Source: Jaltomata sinuosa
Taxonomy: Eukaryota > Streptophyta > Magnoliopsida > Solanales > Solanaceae
Assembly: GCA_003996215.1 (NCBI GenBank)
Contig: QJPP01000841.1
Coordinates: 1 to 64,000, forward strand
Direction: 5' to 3'
DNA length: 64,000 bases
Part shown: piece by piece, positions 45,882-57,656 of the stretch
Position numbering within the stretch: position 1 is the stretch's first letter
How the letters are laid out: each line of letters starts with the position of its first letter
Program-made: the position numbers and the translations under genes
Notes under the pieces: model-generated
Database searches by the model: none
Told to the model about the DNA's origin: nothing
Seen by the model: the letters and a program-made list of their open reading frames with translations, nothing else

Positions 45882-46363
45882 TGTAGTTTTTATAACAAAG
45901 AAGTATGAAAGCTAATATATTAGAAGTTAAAATATACTAAAAAGATTAGTGTAGAGCATAGCTTGATACTTGAAGTTCAGGTTACTTTAGTTCATACATC
46001 TGTAAAAGGAAGTTTGAGGTTAATAAATCAATTTTCTTCTTAGTTTTTATAATTTTGCATTACGTAAGCATCCTCATATATAATATCTTCATAAAGTGTA
46101 TAATAAACACTGTGATGACCATATAATACCTAGTGCTATCTAGCTCTTATTTTCTTCATGGTTGTTAATCAATAGAGGTTCGTTACTTCATTAGTAGCGG
46201 TAAGGTAAGGTCTAGCCCCCCTTGCTTGTACTTATTCCTATTGAGAAAATTGATTTTTATTATTAATAAAAGGCCGCTAGATACATTGTCTAGTGTTATA
46301 AATTTGTCAAAAAAAGAAAACCATGAAGTTCTGAAATCAAATCATTCTTGATTGGTAGCTTAT
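45882..46363. other. RLP2 downstream region, no gene seen
   Basis: AT-rich. CTAGTGCTATCTAGC and GCTAGATACATTGTCTAGTG near 46130 and 46270 hint at a small inverted-repeat element whose ends I cannot fix. Confidence 0.4.
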
Positions 46364-48365
46364 CTAGAAGCGATTATTTTTTCTTTTGTAATTCCTTTGA
46401 CTTTGCTTCTTCTTTCTCCTTCTCATCATAATTTTGTGTTCCAGCTCCTCAATGATTCTTGTAAGCCATTTTGGATTTCCAGTTGAAATCATGAAATATA
46501 TTATGGATAATCCAATACATAGTCCACTCCCATATCCCATAAGAGCAGCTTTCCAAAAATCATTGAGAAATTCAAAATTGTTTTCTTGATCATCTAGTGC
46601 AGATTCGGTACAATTTAATGTCTCTGATACCCCATCATAATTACCACAACCTTTCGAAACTGGAAATCCATGTAATCCATCATTACCTTCATATGAGTTC
46701 TTCTGCAATGTTGCAAATTGAGGTCCTTGAGGAATGCACCCTTGGAGATGATTGTAGGAGAGATTTAAGACTTCAAGAGAAGAAATAGACGCAAGTTGTT
46801 GTGGTATCTCTCCCGTAAGTTGGTTAAATGAAAGGTCCAATGATTCGACTGCAGATAAATTTCCAAGTGATTGTGGTATATGACCTTGCAATCCATTATG
46901 AGATAAATTCAGCACCCGAAGTGCAATGAGATCTCCCATAATACTTGGTATATGCCCTTCAAATTTGTTACTTGAAAGGTCAATAGCGGTATAAGCAGTC
47001 AAAATTTTATCAAGTTCAAGTTCCAGCCCTTGGTTACAACTGTTATGGAATCTTGGTAATATCCATCTGCAAAATATATAGTAAGATATGCTGGCTCCTT
47101 CATTGTTTGATCAATTTTCCTCATCGCTTTCAAATGTTGAAACAAAGTTGTTGGTAAGTTTCCAGTGAAGGAATTGTAAGATAGATCTACAATTCGAAGC
47201 TCATGAAACATGTTTTTAATCCTTGAAGTTCTAATAGGTCCATGCAATTTGTTTGATCTTAGGCTTAAAACTTGCAACTTTGGAAGAGTTGCCAACCACA
47301 TAGGGAATGTGTCGATAAGGTGATTATCTCCTAAATCAATAATTTGCAACTCTTTGCAATTGGCCAAAGATTCGGAGATGTTGCCCTCTAGTTCATTGTC
47401 ATGCAAGTTGAAGCTTCTGAGTACACTTCCAATACTAAAAGTTGTTGGAAGCTTCCCTGAAAGATAGTTGTGGTGGATATCCAAAACCTCAAGATGACCA
47501 CTCATGTTGTCAAAACATTGCAGAATTTCTCCCTTAAGATTGTTTCTACCCAAATTCAGAATTCGTAGTGATGTTAAATTGCAAATAGATGAAGGAATGA
47601 AGCCAGATAACTGATTTTCATAAAGATACAAAAGGGACAAGTTGTTCAAATTCCCTAATGAAGTAGGAATAGAACCATTAAGAAAGTTAGTACCCAAAGA
47701 TAGCTCAGTAAGAGACGTTACGTTAGGTAACCTATTTCTTCAGGAATGGAGCCAGAAAGGTGATTCTCATCAAGATGCATAAAAGACAAGTTAGTCAAGT
47801 TCCCCAATGAAATAGGAATAGAACCAATAAGAAAGTTAGTACCCAAAGAGAGCTTAGTAAGAGAATTTAGGTAACCTATTTCGCTTGGAATGGAACCATT
47901 TAAATGGTTATGAAATATGCGGAGTGTTTGAAGCTTTGCTAGTGAGCCGATTTGTGGTGGGATTGTACCTGAAATCTGATTGTTGCGCAAGTCAAGATAG
48001 ACAAGATTAGTGAGATTACCAATCTCAGGTGGGATGGTCCCAGAGAGATTGTTCCTGCTTAGGTCAATATACTCAAGAAAAGGGAGGGATGAGAAGGGAA
48101 AGTCGTAGAGCGTACTAACGACACTGGCATATGTAATATTCAACCTGTTTACCCTACCATTAAAGCATTGAACTCCATACCAGCCACTGCATGCATTAGA
48201 ACTTGGTATCCATGAAGCGAATAAGGAGTTATTCTGGTTCTTGAAAGTTGCTTTCCACTTTAGGAGAGAAGTTGCTTCCTCATCAGTAGAAGAAGAAGTA
48301 AGTGCAAAGAGATACAAGAGAGTGAAAAACTGAAGAAGAGAGAATATTTTGCTAATCATCATCAT
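46364..48365 (-). pseudogene. RLP2: receptor-like protein pseudogene with MIK2/RLK-type N-terminus
   Basis: The preferred start is ATG 48365 (MMMISKIFSLLQFF), which opens a good signal peptide; an upstream in-frame ATG at 48434 would bury it. The LRRNT-like part (DEEATSLLKWKATFKNQ, SGWYGVQCFNGRV) and regular 24-residue LRRs (IPPEIGNLTNL, IPSEIGYL) resemble MIK2-type receptor kinases. The C-terminal LRRs, transmembrane segment (GYGSGLCIGLSIIYFMI) and tail KKKQSQRNYKRKNNRF match RLP1. No kinase follows. Two breaks are visible: a 5-bp tandem duplication (47715-47724) that shifts the frame into TAA, and a one-base loss near 47028 before LELDKILTAYTAIDLSS. Without them it would be about 690 residues, short for the class, so LRRs may also have been lost. 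Confidence 0.9.
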
Positions 48366-48518
48366 AAATGATTTAGAGTTTGGCTTATTAATTTTTGTTT
48401 TTTGATGAACTTGGTGCAGGGTTGGTGTATACACTTTTATACTGTAGTAAATCTATTGAAAAAGAAGATGAAATATTGAGAAATTTTCTGAATGTATTTC
48501 ATTTTGCACAATGTGCAT

Positions 48519-48529
48519 GTATTTATATA
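48519..48529 (-). promoter_or_regulatory. Probable TATA box of RLP2
   Basis: CTATATAAAT on the minus strand about 155 bp before ATG 48365. Confidence 0.5.
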
Positions 48530-48652
48530 GTATTATTGTAGGAAGAAAAATAGAAAAAGAAAATACAATATACACTTTCAAAATTCTATTGTGCTAAGAA
48601 TAACAAACTTAGATTCTATCTTTCCACCTCAGTTAATTTGTGTAGAACCTTT

Positions 48653-48927
48653 TACTCTCTTCGTCTCAGTTTATGTGATGTAATTTGACTAAATACAGAG
48701 TTTAAGGTATATGGAAAGACTTTATAATGTTCCAAAATTACCCTTAAAATAAATTATTTTTCAAATAGAAAAGTACACCTTTGTGGACTTTTTGCCAAAG
48801 AAGTGGGACCCAACATGGGTAAGATGTTGATAGTATCATTAAATATTTTTCAAATAAAAAAATGTGTCATTCTTTTTTAAACTAACTAAAAAAGAAAGCG
48901 TTCATATAAATTGGGACACAGGGAGTA
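48653..48927. mobile_element. Stowaway-like MITE upstream of RLP2
   Basis: A 271-bp element between TA duplications (48653-48654, 48926-48927). Ends are CTCTCTTCGTCTCAGTTTATGTG and, inverted, CTCCCTGTGTCCCAATTTATATG. It lies about 130 bp upstream of the probable TATA box. A truncated second Stowaway end (CTCCCTTCATTCCAAAATAG) follows at about 48969. Confidence 0.82.
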
Positions 48928-49304
48928 GTATTTCTACGGTTGCTTATGATGCCAATTGAACGTAGTACTCCCTTCATTCCAAAATAGTTGTCACATTTCG
49001 CTTCTCAACAATCAATTGACTAATGTTTTTCCTTTTGTTTCACAGAAGCTGCGTTCAGACCAGAATTTAGGTTTCATCGAAGACTTTTGATGATGATTCC
49101 CAAAGTGGCTAAAGTTGACAATTTCCAAGTCCTTGCACGAGTCTTGCCATCGTGAAAATTTCAATGAAAGATACTAAACACTCAAATCTCTTTTACTCTG
49201 TTTTTTCATTTTGATGTGAATGAACTCATTAATTACGAGAACATACTCTTTACTGGCCATGTTATTCCGTTTAAATCATCTCATGCCAGTAAGTGAGGAT
49301 TCAT

Positions 49305-50455
49305 CGTGAAGTTGGCTTCCCAATCTCTTCTGGTGTGACATTGTTTGTCAGATCCAAGAAAGATGTCACAATAACACGGTTTCAACTCATTAATATAAAT
49401 TTGATTTTGTCAATGCAAGTAATTTTATTCCACAATGTAATTATTTAATTCCATTTTCCACCTTGACCAATAGTAAATTTGAAAAGAAATAGGGAAATGG
49501 TTGTTATTCTCAAGTCAATTAACAAGTCTTGCTATGGAAATTTCAAAAGAAAGCATATTTAAGTAGTCAAAAAAGTAGATAAATGTCATTCTCAATAATT
49601 AGACACACACAAAGTCATATGACAGAGTGTCATGGGTCTTTTTTTTTGGTATAATTATAAGATATTGGGCTGTTGAGAGACCTGATATTTAGAATGAGAC
49701 ATGACATTTTTTTGTTCTTTTTTGGTTTATTCGGTTTTTGATACCCACATTAGGGTCCCGATTAATCTGAATTCGTGCTATTAAGGCTTATTAAGGGGGA
49801 GTGTGCCTCCAAATTTTTCAAGTAATTTCACTGAGTCTTGCTGTGGAAATTTCAGTGAAAGCTACTTAACGAATAAATCTCTTTCACTTCGAAATTTCAT
49901 ATTGAAATAAATTACTTACGGATTTTATCATCAAAAGAAATAGGAAAGGGGAAAAGTCAAGCAAGGCCGATTGTTGCCTTCATATCAAATCATCAATCAA
50001 TTCCAAGTTTAGAAAATGTTGTCATTCTCAAATCAATGCACAAGTCTTTCCAGGAAAATGTCAAAATAATACTTTCTTCGTCCAAAAAAAAAACGTAGTT
50101 CACAATATGAAGTTTAATACATCAAATTTATTATTTCTGAAGTAGCTAAAAAGTGTAGCAACAGAGTTTTCTTTAGCCTCGGTGTGAATCAGACGTTCAA
50201 TTGCATTAGCATTTGCGTCTCCATGCTTGTTGTTGTCATTAATTGACAAGTGCCATAACAATACTGTTATCCATAATTGTGATCGGCAAGCAATCATAGT
50301 TCAAGTCTGGAACCAGCTACCTAACTTGCTCTGAATGAAGATCTCATGAGCAGCTTTACATTTTTTTGATTCATACCTATTTGCAGTAAGTGGGTTAACA
50401 GTATAATTAGGAACGAGATTTGTGTTCCCCCAGCATTTGCCTCGTCTTAGGTCTA
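49305..50455. repeat. RLP-cluster spacer block (copy J3), with LRR relic
   Basis: Matches 39080-40150 almost throughout. It includes, on the minus strand at 49305-49375, the LRR remnant SFLDLTNNVTPEEIGK. No working gene. It ends near the place where copia C interrupted the other copy. Confidence 0.8.
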
Positions 50456-50824
50456 GCAGTAAGACCTAGATCTATCCATTTCCTTATAATAGACGCTCAC
50501 TCATAAGTTTGTCCAAAAGCAACAACTACACGGTCAGTCCTCAACTCAAGTACAGGTCTGAGACTGAATCATTGTGACAAATTAAGTAGTCATATAAAAG
50601 ACATCCATTCAGCAAGAGAAATCCCATCAAGTAAGGATGGAAATTTTTAACTGATAAATCGCGAACATTATAGCTAAAAATCCCACACTTAATACATTTT
50701 TCCTTTAATGAAATAACTGAAATATTATTACTTAAAAGCGGATTCTATACAAAGGATTCTGATTACAAAATCTACAAGTCTTAAGAAGCCAAAAATAGTG
50801 GAAAGGTATACGGCCTGCTAGTCC

Positions 50825-51705
50825 AACAAGATAGCACAATAACACGGTTTCAACTCATCAATAAACTTGATTTTGTGAATGCTAATAATTTTATTCCACG
50901 TTGTAATTAATTCCAAATTCCACCTTGACCTATAGTAAACTCAATAGCTACTGAAAAGAAAGAGGAAATTAAAGTCAATTCATAAGTCTTGCTATGGAAA
51001 TTTCAAAAGAAAGCATATATTTAAGTAACCAAAAAAGTAAAGAAATGTAATTCTCAAAAATTATTAGACATGACTAAGTCAAATGATAGTGTCATGGGTC
51101 TTTTTTTTTAAATTATTTATAAGAAACTGAGTCGTTGAGGGACCTGGATGGACATGAAATTTAGAACGAGACATGTTTTTTTTGGTTTCTCATTCGATTT
51201 TCGATATCCACATTAGGGCCCCAATTAATATGTATTTGCGCCGTGTAAGTCCCATTAAAGGGGGAATGCCAAGTTTTTGCACAGAGTATCCCTCCTTGTG
51301 GTTGGTTTTTAAATATTGTCCCCGTTTTTTACTTTGTTGGAAATTCAAAGTTGATGTTTTTTTTTGTATTTGTTCTTAAAACTTTAGTTTAAACACTTAT
51401 TTATTGATTTGCTCGAAAATTCTCAAAACTCCATTGTGATGGTGGCATTGGTTGTTTTCAAATTACACAACTTTAATACATGTTAGTGTGTATTTGTATA
51501 TCCAATGACGGTTTATATACTATGAGGTGAATTTAAGGCAAAACAGGATTTAAAGATACATTTTACTAAAGACGTTTTGGCTGTGGAATGTAATGATTCT
51601 TTTGGAAAGACGTTTTACGTTTTTCCTCTTTCTTTTTTAATAAGTTGAAACTTTACAATGGGTTAAAACCGGAAAACCCCCACATTTATTTCCCCTGTTG
51701 AAGGT
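50825..51705. repeat. RLP-cluster spacer block (third partial copy)
   Basis: 50830-51230 matches 39130-39520 and 49375-49770 (GCACAATAACACGGTTTCAAC, TCTTGCTATGGAAATTTC, GAACGAGACATG). 51600-51705 matches 24950-25075, the spacer beyond RLP1's 3' end. The joining of 'upstream' and 'downstream' blocks without a gene between them suggests that a third RLP copy was deleted here. Confidence 0.7.
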
Positions 51706-52325
51706 GTTTCTAATTTTTTGCATCTTTATAACTTCCAGATGTTACATATTCTCATATTCAAATCTTTTGATATAAGCAAAAGAGACGGATTTTGCAGAGT
51801 TACATGTATTTGTTTTTCTTATAAAGCGAATTTTGGCTTTTATTAATGATAGAAAAAACTCAAATAGGAAGAGTACAAGTAAGAAGAGCCAAACATTACC
51901 TTACTATTCCTAAAGAGATAGTAACCTCATCTATCTAACAAGCATGAAAAAAATACGAGCTAGAAAGGACTAAACACTCTATAATTATCACAGAATTTAT
52001 TATACAGTCTATGACGAGTTTACATATGAGAATACTTAAACAATGAAAAGATGTGAAAACAAGGAAGAAAGTTGAGTTATTAACCTCAAACTCCATTTTA
52101 CAAAAGTATGAATTTAAAATTATAGATGGCTCGTCTAATTAATTTAACAAAGTTGAAACTTGTCTTCCTCTTCCGCTCTATCCAAAGTGTGTTGATAACT
52201 CATCTTTAGACCTATTGGATCTTGTTGATGTAGCTGAAACGTGTTGCTTGTTGCTTTTCCAATCTCATTGGTAGTTGCGTTAGAACAACCTCCTCAGACA
52301 CTTTTTCATCCCAACTATTTTTTTA
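51706..52325. other. Intergenic DNA, no gene seen
   Basis: AT-rich non-coding sequence with no recognisable gene or repeat. Confidence 0.4.
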
Positions 52326-52327
52326 AC

Positions 52328-52435
52328 CCCCCTAGGAGGTCCCATCCCTTTTGCTCCCATGGTGACGAACTCACAATCTTCGGGTTGGAAGTGACGGGTG
52401 CTTACCATCTGAGCAACTCCCTCTTGTCTTTTAAT
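52328..52435 (-). repeat. tRNA-derived SINE fragment
   Basis: On the minus strand GGGAGTTGCTCAGATGGTAAG (A-box region) is followed by GTGAGTTCGTCACCATGGG (B-box region) and GGGATGGGACCTCCTAGG. This is the layout of tRNA-related plant SINEs. The short frame on the plus strand across it is not a gene. Confidence 0.6.
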
Positions 52436-52639
52436 TTTTCATCCCAACTATGATTTCTACCATGTGACCTATTTTTGTTTTAATTTTTTTCCATTTCTTT
52501 GTTGTCTAGGAGAAATATGTGCATCTTGAGCTGCATTTGCAAAACATTGATCCAACATATCTTTTTCCTCACCTTACCTACCAGTTGTGTGCTAATTAAT
52601 ATTAATTGGCGAGAGAGAATTTAACTTACTAGTATCCGA

Positions 52640-53640
52640 ACTCACTAATGCATCCAAAAGATCTTTGTCTGTGACGTTATTTTTCTTGTGCTGGATCTTG
52701 ACTTAGAACTCACATGTACGTTTCTCACTTCTGGACTACTCTGCACCAAATTGGTGGTCTTTGATGCGGCGTTAACTGGAACAAAGTCTGGAGCTTTTGG
52801 ATTTAATGGAATCACTGAATTATCAAGTTGTATATTTGTCACACTTTTTGTTGCACCCGTTGGATCATTATCAAACATTTGCACACTGCATATAGCCAAG
52901 CTTATGTCTAACTCTGCAGTACCTTGTTCATCGACCTCGTCAGTCCATCTTTTGGACTTGGCATCAGATTTCTTAGCAGTTGAAGAATGTTGTGGAGATG
53001 AATTATGCTTGCTAGATATGAATCATTAACGGTTGAGGTGGTACATCCTGCATTAAAATAGGGCTGGAATTTAACTGTCCAGCAATTAAACTCGTGGCTC
53101 CTTCTTTGTTTGAAACTGTAACTCCACCTTTCACAGTTTTAGTCGATGACTGTCCAGGATCTACTTGCATCACACTGCCGTTTCTTGGGCCTCAACCAGA
53201 TGGTGAATTCCAGTTTCAACCACAGTCAAGTCATGCACGATCTGGTACCTCCAACTCGGGATTAGACACAAATCAATGCACTGCCACCCGTAGGATTTAA
53301 ACCATCTAAATCTTTCCCAGTCTGTTCAGTTGGCTTTTTAAACTTTTTTTCATTCAACATTGTCATCAAATCTCCTTGAAACTTCTCACCATTCTCAGTT
53401 TCCTCATCCACTTGATTTTCATCTTCCCTCTTATTTTTCTTTGCGAAAAGACGACAAGTAGATTCCTTATGGCCTTGTCGTTTGCAACAGGTGCAATAAA
53501 GGGGAAGATTATCATAAACAAATTTTTGATAGCGCTCAATTATTTTACCAGATTAATGTTCATCCAAGTAATACAACTTTATGCGTTTAGGATGCTTGTC
53601 CAGTATATCAACAAGAACTTTAACCCTAGCAGTGCTATGG
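52640..53640 (-). pseudogene. LINE ORF1-type (DUF4283/zinc-knuckle) relic
   Basis: The minus strand from 53635 reads RVKVLVDILDKHPKRIKLYY, then a stop, then KIIERYQKFVYDNLPLYCT and CKRQGHKEST. The knuckle C-x2-C-x4-H-x4-C is intact. This combination is typical of the gag-like ORF1 of plant LINEs. The rest down to 52645 is an acid/serine-rich linker-like frame (SSPEVRNVHVSSKSRSS) broken by stops. No endonuclease or RT follows, so it is a truncated copy. Confidence 0.65.
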
Positions 53641-53649
53641 TGATGGTGT

Positions 53650-55440
53650 GATGGTCAAGCTTGAATCTTTAAGGACTTTTCTCCTCTCCTTTTTACCATT
53701 TTTGTGATACACATACAAACAATAGAGTGTTAAAGTAATATACTATGATGAATATGCAAAAACAGGAACAGAAAAAAAGTACTATCGAAACAAGCAAAAG
53801 AAGTAAAAAAAGCACACATATTTCGATTTAAAAAAGGGGCTAAAGTTTCAAGTCTATTAATAGACAAAGATGAATTTGCAGAATAGAAATAGAGAAAAAA
53901 AATAAGCAAAATAAATAGAAATAACACATATTTTAACAAAAAACTAAACAAGCAATAATCACTCAAATCAAGATAAGCAGAAATGTAGAGAACTCATGAT
54001 AATAACACAATTTGTTTTTCCGTAAAAAAGAAAAATCATGCTCCCAAATCTCTCCGGAAAACAGAGCAAGTAGATTTAAACATCTACTTCTGTAAACCAA
54101 CTAAATGTAAAACTAAATCTTACGTTAATTTTCTTTTAACTCCGAAAATTTTATCATGAACAAATAGGGACAAAGAGAAAGATTGAAACGGAGTGGGCAG
54201 CCTCAAGTGAAGATTACAGTTATAAATGTAATCAAGTGAAAAAGACACACAAGAAAACAAATAGTTGATTTCATAAGAGAAAAAACAAATTCTACATCCA
54301 AGTGCATTGAACATTATTTTCTTCCCATTTTTCATGCCCTCTCTAGGAAGAGCTTCGAGATTGGAGGAGAAGATATATCTAATTGAAAGATTTAAAGTTT
54401 GAAGAAAGGAGACTAGGAGTGAGGTGGAGAGAGAAAGGGACTTGTGTATATTTTAGAAGAATATAAAGGGACCTAAGTATCTTTTAATAGACTTAAAAGC
54501 TTGCCTCAAACTTTTCAAAATAATAAAAAGAACCCTGATCCCACCCTTTTTAACTTCTCTAAACCCTAACCCTAAAAATAAATTAAAAAGAAAATAATTT
54601 GCAAATAATTAAGTTTTCAAAATGGCTATAGTAGGCCAAATCTTCTTCTCTAAGTTGGTTTTCTTCTTCTCTAAGTTGGTTTTCTCTCCTCTCCTCACCC
54701 TTCAATACCAAGGTATGTTCCTCCCATGTATTTCAAAGTATTTCAAATCATTTCGAATCATTAATTATGAATTCCTAATAAGATTCTACACCACAGTCTT
54801 AGGGTTTTCAAGAAAACCCACCTCAAAAATTCAAGAAAGGTATATGTGGTCCTTCTCCTTCCAAGATCAGATTTTTCCTGGGCATTTGGAGAAACTAAGG
54901 TATGTAAGGTTATTCTTCCTCATGTTCTTCCTACAAATTTCATTCCCTTAGTTTTCAAATGATTCTCATGAACAAGCTAGGGTTTGAGTAAAACCCTCAT
55001 AACTTAAAATCTCTTCGATTCTCTTTGACAACTTCATGAATTCTCTTCTCAAGTATCCTAACCCAATGATAATCCTTAGTCTATGTGATTTCTATGGATT
55101 TTCAAAAAGAACTTATGAATGTCTATGAATACTATGCAACCTTCATGCTAAACACCAAGTCTTTATGATCTTCCTTTAGACTTGATGATATTTCCATGAA
55201 TCCTCCATAAATGTAGTAAAAACTTCAGGATTTGTCCCCATTCCATGTTTATGAATCCATATCATGTCTATGAATCTATCTCAGGTTTATAAAATTTATC
55301 TCATGTTTCTGAAATCTATTTCATATTTATGAAACCTATCTCATGAATACTTACATGTTCACCTTATGAATTTTGATATAATTTTAAAAATAATATTTTC
55401 TTGTCTTAAAAACCTAGACTCAATATTTTTCATATGACAC
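53650..55440. other. Repeat-like tract, no gene supported
   Basis: Several frames are open for 60-110 codons but are low-complexity and have no recognisable domain. From about 54650 the text (CTCCCATGTATTTC, GAACTTATGAATGTC, repeated TCTCATGTTTATGAAAC-like units at 55240-55350) looks like the long LTR of a gypsy element. I could not find ends or a partner. Confidence 0.35.
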
Positions 55441-55442
55441 AG

Positions 55443-55605
55443 ACATGATTTTTCTTATGAATTAGAGTGCAAGGGCTCACAAACATGATTTTCTTATGAC
55501 TTAGAGCGCAAGGGCTCACAAGCGTGAATTTCTTATGAATTAGAGCGCAAGGGATCACAAGCATGATTTATTTATGAAATAGAGTTCAAGGCTCCACATC
55601 ATGAT
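55443..55605 (+). repeat. Four-unit ~40-bp tandem repeat
   Basis: Units start near 55443, 55483, 55522 and 55561. The common text is CATGATTTTCTTATGAATTAG then AGCGCAAGGGCTCACAAG, with substitutions. A fifth degraded unit follows (GTTCAAGGCTCCACATCATGA). Confidence 0.85.
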
Positions 55606-57125
55606 TTTCAGCTAATGTTAAAAAATTACAGTATGAGCATATAGTATATTTGGGAGGACTATTATCATTGGGAGGACTAGTATGATTGAGAAGGGTGTGA
55701 TCATATAGAGTGCAAAGCTCCACATCATGATTTATTTAAGGGCTTATTATGGATCCTCATGTCATGTTATGCCTTATGCCCTTTCAAGGCCTATGACGGC
55801 TCCCCAATTAAATATCATGCACTCACATGGTGTATGTCAGTTGTAAAAAACTCTCAATATATTTTCAAGAAAAAATATATGATTCATTGCACAAGGCCAC
55901 CGTTTTAAGAATTTTTACAAAGCTTTATATTAGTTTCCTTATGATTTCAGACATTAAGCTTATCCTATGATTCGGCTATTCAGTTCATACTATGTTTCAG
56001 CTATACGGTTTACATCCAGTTTAATCATGATTTAAATACTCAGTTTATCCAATGACTCAGTATTCAGTTGCACTATGATTTAGATAATCAGTAAAGATTT
56101 TGTTCATGACATGTCTATTGAAATAGAAAAAAAGCGAGGCTTCAATATTTCAAAAAGGAGCATTATTTCAATGCATATTTAGTACTTCAAAGAATGCGCA
56201 ATTGATATTATTATGCATGGAGGATATGGAATACACGTACACGTGCAAGAGTTGCAGAGAGATTAGTTTCTAAAAAAAGAAACAAAAACTTCTACAAACT
56301 TCTCTTCATTTCACTTTTTTATCTTGATTATAATCATTATTCGAAATAGGTTGAGTTTCACTTGGACCTGAATATGGAGGAAGTGATTTTGTAGTACCAG
56401 TTTTACACTTTGCCCTGTTTATTCTTGTTTATCCTGTGAGAACCTTTTTTTACCCTAATATTTGCTCCAAAAGCTTTGCCAGATCAATAAGAGTTCTTCC
56501 GCTCCGGTCGTTACTTTTCTTTCTGTTACTTCAGCTTCAACCATTCCAACTTTTGATGTTCCTTTTTATTTCGCAGCAACCTTCTAGCTCTTCTACTCGA
56601 GGATCGGAACGAATATTAGAAGGCGGTTGTTGGTCCCATTATGATAGAATATGAACTTATGGTAGAGAGGTGGTTCCATTATCCCCTAGTTTCGAAGGCG
56701 GTTGTTGGTCCCAGACGGATTTCTCTGTCTTAACAAACAAGTAATGTGAACTTATGGAAGTTGAAACATGATCTGCATCATCTGAAGATAAATCCTAAAG
56801 CTAGTCGAGGTGCCCGCAGGTTTTCCTGAACTCTCGAGATAAATAAAATTTTCCTAAAGCTAGTCGAGGTTCACATGTATTTCTTCTTTTGTTCTTGGAC
56901 TGCTATTTGAAAAAAAATATACTTTCAGTGAGACTATTCAACTCTTGTTTTTATTCCTATTCTAACTGGTATCACTTTAGTGTCGTAGTATATTCTTGTG
57001 CTACTTGTTGACTGTCTCATTTTTTTTCTTTTCTTTTTGGGCAGGTACCAAATTTAGGAAGTCGCGGTCCCTCACCAATTGGGTCAAGAAGATCATCAGC
57101 GGATAGTAACAATGCAGATTGAGTG
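55606..57125. other. Unidentified tract with one exon-like end
   Basis: No full gene is seen. At 57044-57121 a pyrimidine tract and CAG are followed by a frame reading VPNLGSRGPSPIGSRRSSADSNN and a stop. This resembles a last exon, but I recognise no family and see no convincing upstream exon. GGCGGTTGTTGGTCCCA occurs twice (56622 and 56699), a short duplication. Confidence 0.35.
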
Positions 57126-57129
57126 AGTG

Positions 57130-57575
57130 CTAGGAACAACTCTTTGAATCCTTTATATAGTTGATGATGTAACTTTGGAGTAATTATGCAAATAACTCCA
57201 TCAAACTCAAATGTTTGATTGGCAATGTGGTCTGCTAAAGCATTTCATGATTTCCTAAAGATGTGAGAAATTCATGAATTGATAAGAATTAGGAATATCC
57301 CATATGTGTTCCAAGATGTTTTTAAGTACCAAAGAATCTCTCTTTAGTTGCTCCTCTATAATTTCATTAGCCACAAAGTAAACTGTGCTTCCTTGATTGC
57401 AACAACCACAATCTCAATGTTTGTAGCTTGATGAATCTTCATAGCTTGAGCTAGGGGGTACCAAATAGAGGAGGTGCTCTGAATTTGAGAAGATTAAAAT
57501 AGGGATGAATTAATTTGCCCTTACTAGTTTCATCAATATTTCATTGAAAAACACCAAAAGGAAAAGACCGAACCA
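57130..57575 (-). pseudogene. LINE RNase H relic beyond the left H2A.X copy
   Basis: On the minus strand, in shifting frames: NIDETSKGN, EATNIEIVVVAIKEAQF, LKNILEHIWDIPNSYQF and LADHIANQTFEFDG. This is the LINE RNase H-like domain, here longer than its partners at 22656 and 61055. Multiple stops make it non-functional. Confidence 0.65.
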
Positions 57576-57656
57576 CCTTAGTGTAATAAAGGGTAGGTCT
57601 ATAGTTCTCTAGAAATTGAAGTGAATTTGTCTATTTACTAGGAGAGTTGATTTATA

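Noticed and set aside
48366..48434. Upstream ATG extending RLP2 by 23 residues
   Set aside because: It would place a hydrophilic stretch before the signal peptide; the ATG at 48365 gives a normal signal peptide.
52688..53029. 113-codon plus-strand frame
   Set aside because: It is the antisense shadow of the LINE ORF1-type relic on the minus strand.
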